From Janibacter cremeus (GTDB lineage Bacteria > Actinomycetota > Actinomycetes > Actinomycetales > Dermatophilaceae), in NCBI RefSeq assembly GCF_013409205.1, contig NZ_JACCAE010000001.1, positions 558,001 through 622,000 of the forward strand: a stretch of DNA of 64,000 nt. Direction: 5' to 3'. Position 1 is the first letter of the stretch. Every line of letters starts with the position of its first letter. This document shows, in pieces, positions 46,258-55,530 of this stretch. The notes below the pieces were generated by a model. That model saw only the letters and a list, made by a program, of their open reading frames with translations. It was not told the origin of the DNA and ran no database searches. Made by a program: the position numbers and the translations under genes.

Positions 46258-46263
46258 ACCCTA
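46258..46263 (-). promoter_or_regulatory. Leaderless -10 box of the GNAT gene
   Basis: TAGGGT on the minus strand lies 6 nt before GTG 46251. The intervening GGGGGA could also act as a weak Shine-Dalgarno sequence. Confidence 0.5.
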
Positions 46264-46349
46264 GTGAGCCCACCTGCACGTCGGGGGCGAAGGGGGTGCC
46301 TCTCCCTGCCTGCCCCGCACTGGGGCGCGACCCGGGAGTATCGAAGGCT

Positions 46350-47507
46350 TCAGCCCACCGTGACGGTGGCGCCGGCCTCCTCGCTCTCGTCGTCCTCGCC
46401 CATCTCCTCGGCGATCCGCATGGCCTCCTCGATGAGTGTCTCGACGATCTGCGCCTCGGGGACGGTCTTGATGACCTCACCCTTGACGAAGATCTGGCCC
46501 TTGCCGTTGCCGGACGCCACGCCGAGGTCGGCCTCGCGGGCCTCTCCCGGACCGTTGACGACGCAGCCCATGACGGCGACGCGCAGCGGGACGGTCATGC
46601 CCTCCAGACCGGCGGTGACCTTGTCGGCCAGCTCGTAGACGTCGACCTGCGCACGGCCGCAGCTGGGGCAGGAGACGATCTCGAGCTTGCGCGGACGCAG
46701 GCCCAGGCTCTGCAGGATCTGGGTGCCGACCTTGATCTCCTCCACGGGCGGGGCCGAGAGGGAGACGCGGATGGTGTCACCGATGCCGCGCGAGAGCAGC
46801 GCACCGAAGGCCGTGGCGGACTTGATCGTGCCCTGGAAGGCGGGCCCCGCCTCGGTGACGCCCAGGTGCAGCGGCCAGTCGCCGGCCTCGGCGAGCAGCT
46901 CGTAGGCGCGCACCATCGTCACCGGGTCGTTGTGCTTGACGGAGATCTTGAAGTCGTGGAAGTCGTGCTCCTCGAAGAGCGAGGCCTCCCACACGGCGGA
47001 CTCCACCAGCGCCTCGGGGGTGGCCTTGCCGTACTTCTCCAGCAGTCGCTTGTCGAGGCTGCCGGCGTTGACGCCGATGCGGATCGAGGTGCCGTGGTCC
47101 TTGGCGGCCCGGGCGATCTGCTTGACCTGGTCGTCGAACTTGCGGATGTTGCCCGGGTTGACGCGCACAGCGGCACACCCGGCCTCGATGGCCGCGTAGA
47201 CGTACTTCGGCTGGAAGTGGATGTCGGCGATGACGGGGATCTGCGATTTGGCGGCGATCGCCGGCAGTGCGTCGGCGTCGTCCTGCGTCGGGCAGGCCAC
47301 CCGCACGATGTCGCAGCCGGCCGCCGTCAGCTCGGCGATCTGCTGCAGGGTCGAGTTGATGTCCGAGGTGACCGTCGTCGTCATCGACTGCACGGAGACC
47401 GGACTGTCGCTGCCGACCCCCACGGACCCCACCTTGATCTGGCGGGTCGGACGACGCGGTGCGAGCACCGGTGCGGGGGCCTTCGGCATTCCGAGGGAGA
47501 CACTCAT
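46350..47507 (-). CDS. ispG: 4-hydroxy-3-methylbut-2-enyl diphosphate synthase IspG
   Basis: This 385-residue iron-sulfur enzyme of the MEP isoprenoid pathway has the N-terminal TIM barrel ([36 protein letters not shown]) and the 4Fe-4S domain with CPSCGR and [10 protein letters not shown]. The C-terminus is an acidic tail. ATG 47507 lies 6 nt after CATAAT on the minus strand, so it looks leaderless. Together with dxr it gives two MEP steps in this block. Confidence 0.97.
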   Translation of the reverse strand: MSVSLGMPKAPAPVLAPRRPTRQIKVGSVGVGSDSPVSVQSMTTTVTSDINSTLQQIAELTAAGCDIVRVACPTQDDADALPAIAAKSQIPVIADIHFQPKYVYAAIEAGCAAVRVNPGNIRKFDDQVKQIARAAKDHGTSIRIGVNAGSLDKRLLEKYGKATPEALVESAVWEASLFEEHDFHDFKISVKHNDPVTMVRAYELLAEAGDWPLHLGVTEAGPAFQGTIKSATAFGALLSRGIGDTIRVSLSAPPVEEIKVGTQILQSLGLRPRKLEIVSCPSCGRAQVDVYELADKVTAGLEGMTVPLRVAVMGCVVNGPGEAREADLGVASGNGKGQIFVKGEVIKTVPEAQIVETLIEEAMRIAEEMGEDDESEEAGATVTVG

Positions 47508-47513
47508 ACCCCC

Positions 47514-47519
47514 ATTATG
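47514..47519 (-). promoter_or_regulatory. Leaderless -10 box of ispG
   Basis: CATAAT on the minus strand lies 6 nt before the ispG ATG, with no competing Shine-Dalgarno sequence. It suggests ispG has its own promoter inside the dxr-rseP-ispG block. Confidence 0.55.
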
Positions 47520-47550
47520 CGTCCCATCGTCTGGATCTCCGCTGGGTGCC

Positions 47551-48885
47551 TCAGGTCAGGCGGATCGGCTTGACGAAGTCGGCGTACACGAGCAGCACGG
47601 TCATGGCGATGAAGGCGAGCGCGACGCCGTAGGCCAGGGGCAGTGCCTTGGCGACGTCGACGGGCCCGGGGTCGGGGCGGCCACGCACGCGGGCCCAGCC
47701 CTTCTTCAGGGCCTCCCACAGGGCACCGGCGACGTGTCCACCATCCAGCGGCAGCAGCGGGATGGTGTTGAAGGCGAAGAGCACGAGGTTGAGCGACGCG
47801 AGCAGCGAGACCAGCAGCACGGCCTTGTCCAGGGTGTCCCCGAAGGCGTCGGAGCTGGCGACCTCGCCGGCGATCCGGCCCACGCCGACGACCGACATCG
47901 GTCCGTTGGGGTCGCGCTCGGCGCTGCCGAAGGCCGCATCGGCGACCCCGACGAGCTTCTGCGGGATCTTCACCAGCAGTCCGTAGGTCTGCTCCACCTG
48001 GTCCCAGAAGAGGCCGGGGACCGCCGTGATCGGCTGCTCCTGCATCTCCCGGCTACCGCTGGCCCCGAGGAAGCCGGCCCGCTCGGTGATGACTGCACCG
48101 CTGCCGTCGTGCTGGAGGTTGCCGTTGTCGTCGTACACGGGCAGGTCGAGGACGATCGGGTCGGCCTGCAGGGTCACCGGGTCGCCGTCCCGGGTGACGG
48201 TCAGGGTCAACGGCGCACCGAGGTTGTCGCGGATCGCCAGGCGCACGTCGTCCCACGTCGTCACGGAGGTGCCGTTGATCGCGGTGATCGTGTCGCCGGG
48301 TTTCAGTCCGGCCTTGTTCGCCGGCGCCAGCGGCATGTCCGGGGTGCACTCGGAGCGTGCCTGCTGGCCCGCCTGTGAGATGTCCACGCACTGGCTCACC
48401 GAGGAGATCTTCGGCGTCGTGACGGCCACTCCGTGGAGGGTGAAGATCCCGGTGAGGAGGACGAGCGCGATCAGGAGGTTGACCGTGGGGCCACCCATCA
48501 TGATGACGATCCGCTTCCACACGGGCAGCTGGTAGAACATCCGGCCGTCGTCGCCGGGACGGATCTCCTCCAGGCTCTGCTGGCGGGCCTCGTCGGCGAG
48601 CTGGCTGAAGCGTCCCGTGCTCGAGGCCCGGGTCATCGTCGGGTCCTGGCCCTTGGCCGGCGGGAACATGCCGATCATCCGGATGTAGCCGCCGAGCGGC
48701 ACCGCCTTGACGCCGTACTCGGTCTCGCCGCGGGTGCGCGACCAGACCGTCGGCCCGAAGCCGACCATGTACTGGGGCACGCGCACGCCGAACTTCTTGG
48801 CCGGCACCAGGTGACCGACCTCGTGCAGCGCGATCGACAGTGCGATCCCGACGAAGGCGAGGACGACCCCGAGGACATAGAGCAT
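47551..48885 (-). CDS. rseP: Site-2 protease RseP/Rip1-type
   Basis: This 444-residue intramembrane metalloprotease has HEVGH (21-25) in the first helix, [20 protein letters not shown], a PDZ domain ([17 protein letters not shown]) and the C-terminal [12 protein letters not shown] with the metal-binding Asp. Homologues cut anti-sigma factors and other membrane proteins. Its place between dxr and ispG is the conserved actinobacterial order. Confidence 0.95.
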   Translation of the reverse strand: MLYVLGVVLAFVGIALSIALHEVGHLVPAKKFGVRVPQYMVGFGPTVWSRTRGETEYGVKAVPLGGYIRMIGMFPPAKGQDPTMTRASSTGRFSQLADEARQQSLEEIRPGDDGRMFYQLPVWKRIVIMMGGPTVNLLIALVLLTGIFTLHGVAVTTPKISSVSQCVDISQAGQQARSECTPDMPLAPANKAGLKPGDTITAINGTSVTTWDDVRLAIRDNLGAPLTLTVTRDGDPVTLQADPIVLDLPVYDDNGNLQHDGSGAVITERAGFLGASGSREMQEQPITAVPGLFWDQVEQTYGLLVKIPQKLVGVADAAFGSAERDPNGPMSVVGVGRIAGEVASSDAFGDTLDKAVLLVSLLASLNLVLFAFNTIPLLPLDGGHVAGALWEALKKGWARVRGRPDPGPVDVAKALPLAYGVALAFIAMTVLLVYADFVKPIRLT

Positions 48886-48962
48886 GCGCCCATTCTCTCA
48901 CGCACGTCGACGCCCGTCGGCGCCAGAACCCGCGCGGGCCGGGGGTCCGGGCGAAGGGTCGG

Positions 48963-50153
48963 TCAGCCCCCGAGGATCGCAGCGGCCTCGGCCCGGGCCC
49001 ACCTGTCCGCAGCCAGGACGCCCTCGACGGTGTGTGCGTCGAAGTCGGCGCTCTCGTGCCGCGAGACGACCTCGCTGATGGTGTCGACGATGTCGAGGAA
49101 GCCGCAGGCACCCTCGTGGAAGGCGTCGACCCCGATCTCGTTGGCCGCGTTGTACACGGCCGGATGCGTGCCGCCGGCCCGGCCGACCTGCTGGGCCAGC
49201 CGCACGGCAGGGAATGCCTCGTCGTCGAGGGACTCGAAGCGCCAGTCGGCGGCCTTGGTCCAGTCGACGGGGACCTCCACGTCGGTGAGCCGATCGGGCC
49301 AGGACAGCCCCAGGGCGATCGGCGCGAGCATCGTCGGCAGACCCAGCTGGGCGACGACGGCCCCATCGTGGAACTCGACCATCGAGTGGATGATCTGCTG
49401 CGGGTGCACCACCGCCTCGATGCGGTCCATCGGCACGTCGAAGAGCAGGTGCGCCTCGATCAGCTCCAACCCCTTGTTCACCAGCGTGGCGCTGTTGGTC
49501 GTGATCACCCGCCCCATGGCGAAGTTCGGGTGCACCAGGGCCGCTTCCGGGGTGACCTCGCGCAGCTCGTCTCGCGGCAGCCCACGGAAGGGACCGCCGC
49601 TGGCGGTCACGATCAGCTTGCGCACCTCCTCCCGCGCCCCCGAGCGCAGCGCCTGGGCGATGGCCGAGTGCTCGGAGTCGACGGGCACGATCTGGCCGGG
49701 AGCAGCGGCCGCCGCGACGATCGGGCCGCCGATGATCAGCGACTCCTTGTTGGCCAGGGCCAGGCGTGCCCCGGTCCGCAGCGCCGCCAACGTCGGTCGC
49801 AGGCCGATGGCGCCGGTGATGCCGTTGAGGACGACGTCGCTCGATCGCCCGGCGACCTGGGTCGCCGCGTCCGGACCGACGAGGACCTCGGGTCCGTAGT
49901 CGCTGCTCCCCCCGGCGTCGTGGACGGCAGCGGCGATCGCCTCGGTCAGCTCCGCCACCGTGCCGGCCGCCGCGGCGACGAGCGGCGGGGTGTAGCGCGC
50001 CGCCTGCTGGGCGAGCAGGCGCAGGTTGGACCCGCCGGCGATCGCGGCGACCTCGAATCGGTCGGGGTGGGCGGAGATGACCTGCAGGCCCTGGGTGCCG
50101 ATCGATCCGGTCGAGCCCAGCAGGGTGACCCGGGTGCGGTCGCTGCTGCTCAC
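48963..50153 (-). CDS. dxr: 1-deoxy-D-xylulose 5-phosphate reductoisomerase
   Basis: This 396-residue enzyme makes 2-C-methyl-D-erythritol 4-phosphate. It has the NADPH motif LLGSTGSIGTQGL, LANKESLIIGG, PVDSEHSAI (metal site), TASGGPF and the C-terminal helical domain ending in YNAANE. The GTG start overlaps the stop of the upstream thioesterase gene (GTGA), so the two are coupled. Confidence 0.97.
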   Translation of the reverse strand: MSSSDRTRVTLLGSTGSIGTQGLQVISAHPDRFEVAAIAGGSNLRLLAQQAARYTPPLVAAAAGTVAELTEAIAAAVHDAGGSSDYGPEVLVGPDAATQVAGRSSDVVLNGITGAIGLRPTLAALRTGARLALANKESLIIGGPIVAAAAAPGQIVPVDSEHSAIAQALRSGAREEVRKLIVTASGGPFRGLPRDELREVTPEAALVHPNFAMGRVITTNSATLVNKGLELIEAHLLFDVPMDRIEAVVHPQQIIHSMVEFHDGAVVAQLGLPTMLAPIALGLSWPDRLTDVEVPVDWTKAADWRFESLDDEAFPAVRLAQQVGRAGGTHPAVYNAANEIGVDAFHEGACGFLDIVDTISEVVSRHESADFDAHTVEGVLAADRWARAEAAAILGG

Positions 50154-50644
50154 GCGCTCTCGTCCTCGCGGCTGGAGCGGATCGCCTCGCGGCGGGCCAG
50201 CCGGCTCGCCCGGCGGATCTGGGCCTCACGGAAGCGGCGGGCCTCCTGCGTGGTGGAGGTGACCAGCTCGCCTACCTCGCGCACGCTCCCTTCGTCGTCG
50301 ACGGCCACGAAGACCAGGTAGGCACTGGCGACGTGGACCCGCTCGGTCACCGCGTCCCAGCGGTCGACCTCGGCGCGCACGCCGACCTCCAGCGAGGTGC
50401 GGCCGGCCCAGTTGACCTGGGCGCTGACGTGGAGGACGTCACCGACCCGGACGGGGTTGTGGAAGGCCATCTCGTCCATCGCGGCGGTGACCGCCGGGCC
50501 ATGCGCGAAGCGGTTGGCCGCGACGCCGGCCGTGTCGTCGACCATCTTCATGATGTTGCCGCCGTGAACGGTGCCCAGGAGGTTGGCCTCGGCATTGGTC
50601 ATGATGCGCGAAAGGGTGATCCGGGTATCGGTGGGAGTCGTCAC
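50150..50644 (-). CDS. Acyl-CoA thioesterase, hotdog fold (YciA-like)
   Basis: This 164-residue hotdog thioesterase has the ACOT/YciA pattern: ITLSRIMTNAEANLLGTVHGGNIMKMVDDTAG and the following AFHNPVRVGDVL. I chose GTG 50644, 6 nt after CATGAT on the minus strand, over a much longer frame with no similarity upstream. It is coupled to dxr. The acyl substrate is unknown. Confidence 0.9.
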   Translation of the reverse strand: MTTPTDTRITLSRIMTNAEANLLGTVHGGNIMKMVDDTAGVAANRFAHGPAVTAAMDEMAFHNPVRVGDVLHVSAQVNWAGRTSLEVGVRAEVDRWDAVTERVHVASAYLVFVAVDDEGSVREVGELVTSTTQEARRFREAQIRRASRLARREAIRSSREDESA

Positions 50645-50725
50645 GGGGCCATCATGACAAGGAGTGGCCGGCGCGGCGACGTCGAAGGGAGTCCGGGGTG
50701 GGTCTGGCGCTCCTGTGGGGCGCGC

Positions 50726-50854
50726 TTTGCCGCGGGCGCCCTGTTCGTCATGCTCGTCGACGAGATGATTCCGGAGGCCCAGCACAAGGCCGGCTCCCTC
50801 GCCGGCCTGGCGACCGTCGTCGGCTTCGCCCTCGCGGCCGGCTGTCGAAACTGA
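50726..50854 (+). pseudogene. C-terminal remnant of a ZIP-family metal transporter
   Basis: One frame reads FAAGALFVMLVDEMIPEAQHKAG then SLAGLATVVGFALAAG and a stop at 50852-50854. This is the typical last part of ZIP transporters (metal-ligand Glu in DEMIPE). Everything N-terminal is missing; upstream DNA leads straight to the thioesterase start. The remnant lies in a 322-bp stretch (50645-50966) with no intact gene, followed by a palindromic repeat. Confidence 0.7.
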
Positions 50855-50884
50855 CGTGACCCCGCGATGGTCGAGGCGCGAACT

Positions 50885-50962
50885 GGCTTCGAGGCTCCTT
50901 CGTCGCACCTCAGCCACCGGTGGTTGAGGTGCGAGGCCGCCTGCGGCCGACGCCTCGAAGCC
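50885..50962. repeat. Large palindromic repeat, copy D of the dispersed family
   Basis: Outer arms GGCTTCGAGGC (50885-50895) and GCCTCGAAGCC (50952-50962) are perfect. An inner 28-base palindrome (50905-50932), centred on ACCGGT, has a single G-T mismatch, and a smaller GCCGC/GCGGC pair lies between. It shares blocks with copies A, B and C. It lies just after the barstar stop and may serve as its terminator. Confidence 0.85.
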
Positions 50963-50966
50963 ACGC

Positions 50967-51311
50967 TCAGCGGTCGGCGACGACGACGCTGAGGTCCCGG
51001 TACTCCCGCTCCAACGAGGCGAGCACGCCGAGGACCCCCTCGTCGGTGGGGGTCCCCTCGGCGCCGGGAGGAGGGCTCCCGGGCCGCCACACGAGCGTCC
51101 ACGGCGCCTCGTGCCGATCGGCGACGTCGCGCAGGGAGTCCATCAGTGCGTCGAGGTTGTGACCGAAGTGGTCCGGCAGGGCGAGTGCCTCGACGAAGCG
51201 GTCGTAGATCTCGCAGCGGTCGCTGCCACCGTCGACGACGTGGACGTGGTCGGTCCCGGCGGCGGCCCGGGCGAGCAGCCCGTCCACCCCGGCGGCCTCG
51301 ATGTGGATCAC
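50967..51311 (-). CDS. Barstar-family ribonuclease inhibitor
   Basis: This 114-residue protein matches barstar: DGGSDRCEIYDRFVEALALPDHFGHNLDALMDSLRD, with the NLDAL Asp region that blocks the nuclease active site. GTG 51311 overlaps the stop of the ribonuclease gene (GTGA), so both are made together. It should stay in the cytoplasm and neutralise mis-targeted nuclease. Confidence 0.92.
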   Translation of the reverse strand: MIHIEAAGVDGLLARAAAGTDHVHVVDGGSDRCEIYDRFVEALALPDHFGHNLDALMDSLRDVADRHEAPWTLVWRPGSPPPGAEGTPTDEGVLGVLASLEREYRDLSVVVADR

Positions 51312-51763
51312 TGGCCCTCCTCGATCTGCGCGAAGCTCGCGTAGTGGTCCTGCGTGTAGAAGCAGTCCATAGCCTGCCCACAGACGATGCGCCTGGCACC
51401 GCGGTGGTCCAGGCCCGGGGTCGGCACGGTGTACTCGCTGTAGTACCCGTCCTGCTGCTGCGGCAGGATGCCCTCGCGGTTGCCGAAGGTGATGCCGTCC
51501 CGGTCGTGGGGGAAGGGACCACCGTCGTGGATCAGCCCCAGGGTCTCGCGGCCCTGGGGCGGCAGCTGCGACGCGGGGATGGTCTCCAGCCCCGAGTCCG
51601 GCGTCGCGCCGCCGTGGGTGGACGAGGTGCTCGACCTGTCGTCGGGTGACCCCGGGATCCTCATCTCCCGCGGGTCGCCCCCGGACAGGATGATCCACGC
51701 TGCGGCAAGCAGCAGGAGCACGGCACCGGCGAGTCGGATCCGCAAGCGCCATCGCCGGTCCAT
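51308..51763 (-). CDS. Secreted guanyl-specific ribonuclease (RNase Sa/N1 type)
   Basis: This 151-residue protein has an N-terminal signal or anchor helix (LAGAVLLLLAAAWIIL) and a microbial RNase domain (about 70-151): LIHDGGPFPHDRDGITFGNRE, YYSEYTVPTPG with catalytic Glu110, RRI (Arg124/125) and DHYASF with His140. All catalytic residues of the RNase Sa/barnase family are kept. Cys128 and Cys134 may form a disulfide. The start overlaps the gabD stop (TGATG), so gabD, nuclease and inhibitor are one unit. Confidence 0.92.
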   Translation of the reverse strand: MDRRWRLRIRLAGAVLLLLAAAWIILSGGDPREMRIPGSPDDRSSTSSTHGGATPDSGLETIPASQLPPQGRETLGLIHDGGPFPHDRDGITFGNREGILPQQQDGYYSEYTVPTPGLDHRGARRIVCGQAMDCFYTQDHYASFAQIEEGQ

Positions 51764-53226
51764 CAGAGCGCCAGCCCGACGTACTTGGTCTCGAGGTACT
51801 CCTCGATCCCCTCGAAGCCTCCCTCACGACCGAAGCCGGAGTGCTTGACCCCGCCGAAGGGTGCGGCCGGGTTGGACACGACGCCCTGGTTGACACCGAC
51901 CATGCCGAACTCGAGCGCCTCGGCCACTCGAATCGTGCGCGCGGTCTGTTCGGTGTAGAGGTAGGCCACGAGTCCGTACTCGGTGGAGTTGGCCAGAGCG
52001 ATCGCCTCCTCGTCGGTGCGGAAGGTGGTGATCGGGGCGACCGGCCCGAAGATCTCCTCCGTCAGCAACCGAGCGCTCGCCGGCACATCGGCCAGGACCG
52101 TCGGCGGGTAGAACCAGCCCTTGCCGCTGGGCACCTCGCCGCCGGTGAGGACCTTCGCGCCGCCGTCGACGGCGTCCTCGACGAGGTCGACGACCCTGGC
52201 GCGGGCCGCCTGGGTGATCAGGGGGCCGACGTCGACCCCCTTCGCCGTCCCCTTGCCGACTCTCAGCTCCCCCATCCGCTTCGCCAGTCGGGTGGCGAAC
52301 TCGTGCGCCAGCGACTCGTGGACGAGGAAACGGTTGGCGGCGGTGCAGGCCTCGCCGATGTTGCGCATCTTCGCCAGCATCGCGCCGTCCACGGCGCGGT
52401 CGAGGTCGGCGTCCTCGAAGACGAGGAAGGGGGCGTTGCCGCCGAGCTCCATCGACGTGCGCAGCAGCTGCTCGGAGGACTGGCGCACGAGTGCCTGGCC
52501 CACCGGCGTGGAGCCGGTGAAGGTCAGCTTGCGCAGGCGCGGGTCGCGGATGATCGGCTCGCTGACCTCGCCGGAGCGGCTCGTGGTGATCACGTTGAGG
52601 ACACCGGCCGGCAGCCCGGCCTCCTGCAGGAGCCCGGCCAGGGCGAGCGTCGTCAGCGGCGTCTCGGCGGCGGGCTTGATGACCGTGGTGCACCCGGCCG
52701 CGATCGCCGGACCGATCTTGCGGGTACCCATCGCCAGTGGGAAGTTCCACGGGGTGATCGCGAAGACGGGCCCGACCGGCTGCTGCATGGTCATCAGCCG
52801 GGTCCCGCCCGAAGGGGCGAGCGAGTAGCGCCCGTGGATCCGCACGGCCTCCTCGGCGAACCACCGGAAGAACTCCGCGCCGTAGGTGACCTCGCCGCGC
52901 GACTCGGCGAGCGTCTTGCCCATCTCCAGGGTCATGAGCATGGCGAAGGTGTCGGCCCGCTCGGTGAGCATCTCGAACGCACGTCGCAGGATCTCGGAGC
53001 GCTCGCGCGGGTCGGTCGCGGCCCAGTCCGCCTGCGCGGCAACGGCCGCGTCCAGGGCCGCGCGCCCGTCGGCGACGGTGGCGTCGGCCACCTGCGCCAG
53101 CACCCGTCCCGTCGCCGGGTCGTGCACGGCGAGGGTCTCCCCCTCCCCCGCGTCTCGCCAGGCTCCACCGATGTGCAGGTGGGTCGGGGCGTACTCGAGG
53201 GCGGACTTCTGCGTCACGACAGGCAT
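51763..53226 (-). CDS. gabD: Succinate-semialdehyde dehydrogenase (NAD(P)+)
   Basis: This 487-residue aldehyde dehydrogenase has FAITPWNFPLAMGTRKIGPA, MELGGNAPFLVF (general-base Glu) and GEACTAANR with catalytic Cys294. Overall similarity is to GabD, the last step of GABA breakdown; it would complement PatD and the aminotransferase near 58-61 kb. ATG 53226 lies 6 nt after TAGGCT on the minus strand, a leaderless pattern. Aldehyde dehydrogenases overlap in substrate, so the name is by similarity. Confidence 0.9.
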   Translation of the reverse strand: MPVVTQKSALEYAPTHLHIGGAWRDAGEGETLAVHDPATGRVLAQVADATVADGRAALDAAVAAQADWAATDPRERSEILRRAFEMLTERADTFAMLMTLEMGKTLAESRGEVTYGAEFFRWFAEEAVRIHGRYSLAPSGGTRLMTMQQPVGPVFAITPWNFPLAMGTRKIGPAIAAGCTTVIKPAAETPLTTLALAGLLQEAGLPAGVLNVITTSRSGEVSEPIIRDPRLRKLTFTGSTPVGQALVRQSSEQLLRTSMELGGNAPFLVFEDADLDRAVDGAMLAKMRNIGEACTAANRFLVHESLAHEFATRLAKRMGELRVGKGTAKGVDVGPLITQAARARVVDLVEDAVDGGAKVLTGGEVPSGKGWFYPPTVLADVPASARLLTEEIFGPVAPITTFRTDEEAIALANSTEYGLVAYLYTEQTARTIRVAEALEFGMVGVNQGVVSNPAAPFGGVKHSGFGREGGFEGIEEYLETKYVGLAL

Positions 53227-53376
53227 GCGGGCAGCCTATCCACGCGCGGAGCGCCGGACGCGCCACCCATCGGCACCCAAAGGACATTCATCATCTGTAG
53301 GCGTCAACTGGCGTAATTCATTCGGTTTTGAGAACCTTAATCAGATGAACTTCCCGTCTCGACCCCGGAGGCTGTC
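53227..53376. promoter_or_regulatory. Divergent promoter region gabD / DUF6421 gene
   Basis: The region is clearly more AT-rich than its surroundings from about 53281. The minus-strand TAGGCT (53233-53238) serves gabD. For the plus strand, a TTGAGA and a TTAATC-like element near 53330-53341 and a GGAGG before ATG 53377 are present. CATCTG/CAGATG form a distant small inverted pair. No operator is certain. Confidence 0.4.
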
Positions 53377-55530
53377 ATGACCCCCTTCGCCCGTGTGCTC
53401 GTCGACCAGGTGCACTCCAGCGCGTGGTCGCTCGATGCCGACCTCGCTGCGGAGATGAACCCGGCCAACCAGGGTGACGCCAGCCTCGCCCGCTCCGCCG
53501 CCCTCCTGCGCGAGCGCGGCACCCGGGTCGACCCCCACACCGACGGCGAGCTGACCCCCGGCGCCCTCGAGGGTGTCGACGTCCTGGTCATCCCGCACCT
53601 CGCCGCCGCGGCGAGCGAGCGCGTGACCGGCGACCTGCCTCCGGTCCTCACCGCGGCCGAGATCGATGCCGTCGTCGACCACGTGGCGAAGGGGGGCGGC
53701 CTGGTCGTCCTCGCCGAGTGCGACCAGGACACCCACGGCAACAACCTGGGTGAACTGCTCGCCCCCTTCGGTGTGCAGATCACCTCCACCCTCGTGCACG
53801 AGTCCCCCGACGGTGGCCGGCGCCACCACGGCAACGCCACCTGGGTGCGTGCCGACATCGCGCAGACCCCCGGGCAGGGCGTCCTCGCGGGGATCGCCGA
53901 CCTGTGCTTCTACCGCGCTGGAACCCTCGACGTCGCCACCGCCGCGGACGCCCACGTGCTGGCCCGCACCTCCGCGAGCGCGCACCCGGCCGACGAGCCG
54001 CTCGCGGTGACGCTCGAGCACGGCCGTGGCCGCGTCGTCGTCCTCGCCGACTCGGACATCGTCGGGGACGACTCGATCGGCGAGCTCGATCACGAGGAGT
54101 TCTGGGTCAACCTGGTCACCTGGGCCGGCAACTCGAGCACGCCCACCGCGAGCGATACCGCCCGGTCCCACCCGGTCGCCACCTCCCCGGCCTGGCTGGC
54201 CCTGAAGGCCGCCGTCGAGGAGCTGCGCCTGCTGCAGGCGCCCGACGGCTCGCTGCAGCCGGAGGCCGACCGGGAGCGCGCCGCCGCGCTCGTGGCGCAG
54301 ATGGTCGCCCGGGTCGAGGAGCTCGCGCCGCACTTCCCGCACGACGGCGCGTACCTCGCCGCCCTGCCGGGCGACCTGCAGCGCTGGGTCGACGACGGCT
54401 TCGGTGTGCCGGACTTCCTCGACAGCCTGCAGGCCTTCCGTCCCGAGCAGCACCGCGTGGACGGGGCCGAGCACCTCGTCCTCTTCCCGATGTACACGCA
54501 GAACGGCAACCCGGACCGCGTCTTCGAGGCCGTGCTGCTGAGCACCTTCTGGCCGGACTGGCTCGCCGACGTCGAGGGCCGCTTCGACAACCCGATGTTC
54601 CTGTCGGTGCAGTTCCTCGACCACACCCCCGGCTACGACACCAACTCCGCGGTGCTCTTCCCCGAGACGGTCTGCGTGCGCGAGGTGCCGACCTTCCACT
54701 GGGGCGCGATCTTCTCCGACCGCGAGGCTGCGCGCTTCCGCCGGATCACCGAGGCGACCGCGCAGACCCTCTCCCTCGACCTGCCACCGGAGGGCGAACG
54801 ACTCGTCAGCTCGCAGGAGGTGGCCCAGTCGGCGTTCGCCATGTGGGACCTCATGCACGACCGCACCCACAGCCACGGCGACCTGCCCTTCGACCCCTTC
54901 ATGATCAAGCAGCGGATGCCGTACTGGATGTACGCGCTCGAGGAGCTGCGCTGCGACCTCAACACCTTCCGCCAGTGCGTCGACCTCGCGCAGGAGGGCC
55001 ACCCCTTCGCCCGCGTCGTGCAGCTGGCGATCATCTTCGACCGCGGCTTCCGGTTCCCGATCACCGGCGAGCGCCACCGCAACTACGACGGCCTGGGCGG
55101 TCAGCTGCTCTTCGCGTGGCTGCACAAGCACGACGCCCTGCGCTGGACGGACAACAAGCTGACCTTCGACTGGGCCCGGGTGCCGGAGACGGTGGTCGCG
55201 CTCTCGGACGAGATCGAGCGGCTCTACCGGGACGGCATCGACCGGTCCAAGGTGGGCCACTGGATGGCGGCCCACGAGTTCATCTCCGGCTATGTCGCGC
55301 CGCACCCGGGCTCGGTCTGGGCGAAGGGGGCGGACGGCCTCCCGCTCGATGGTCCCCGCAAGGGCCTGAACGACGCCGTCCTGCCGGACGAGTTCCCGCT
55401 CAACGTCTTCTTCGAGGCGCTGCGCAAGAAGGTCGGCCCGGTCATCGAGTCCACCCGCGGTCTCACCGGCACCCGCGACCCCAGGGCCGACGAGGCCCGC
55501 GCCGACGAGAGTGTGAGGATGTCGGCGTGA
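53377..55530 (+). CDS. DUF6421-like protein with an N-terminal amidotransferase-like domain
   Basis: This 717-residue protein is in two parts. Residues 1 to about 265 look like a GATase/DUF4350-type alpha/beta domain (VLVDQVHSSAWS, DVLVIPHLA, GGGLVVLAECDQDTHGNN, VVVLADSDIVGDDSIGELDHEEF). Residues about 270-700 match my memory of DUF6421, with the His/Asp/Glu-rich MWDLMHDRTHSHGDLPFDPF and YWMYALEELRCDL, which could bind metal. The reaction is unknown. ATG 53377 has GGAGG upstream. Its stop overlaps the threonine aldolase gene, pointing to a shared pathway. Confidence 0.75.
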   Translation: MTPFARVLVDQVHSSAWSLDADLAAEMNPANQGDASLARSAALLRERGTRVDPHTDGELTPGALEGVDVLVIPHLAAAASERVTGDLPPVLTAAEIDAVVDHVAKGGGLVVLAECDQDTHGNNLGELLAPFGVQITSTLVHESPDGGRRHHGNATWVRADIAQTPGQGVLAGIADLCFYRAGTLDVATAADAHVLARTSASAHPADEPLAVTLEHGRGRVVVLADSDIVGDDSIGELDHEEFWVNLVTWAGNSSTPTASDTARSHPVATSPAWLALKAAVEELRLLQAPDGSLQPEADRERAAALVAQMVARVEELAPHFPHDGAYLAALPGDLQRWVDDGFGVPDFLDSLQAFRPEQHRVDGAEHLVLFPMYTQNGNPDRVFEAVLLSTFWPDWLADVEGRFDNPMFLSVQFLDHTPGYDTNSAVLFPETVCVREVPTFHWGAIFSDREAARFRRITEATAQTLSLDLPPEGERLVSSQEVAQSAFAMWDLMHDRTHSHGDLPFDPFMIKQRMPYWMYALEELRCDLNTFRQCVDLAQEGHPFARVVQLAIIFDRGFRFPITGERHRNYDGLGGQLLFAWLHKHDALRWTDNKLTFDWARVPETVVALSDEIERLYRDGIDRSKVGHWMAAHEFISGYVAPHPGSVWAKGADGLPLDGPRKGLNDAVLPDEFPLNVFFEALRKKVGPVIESTRGLTGTRDPRADEARADESVRMSA

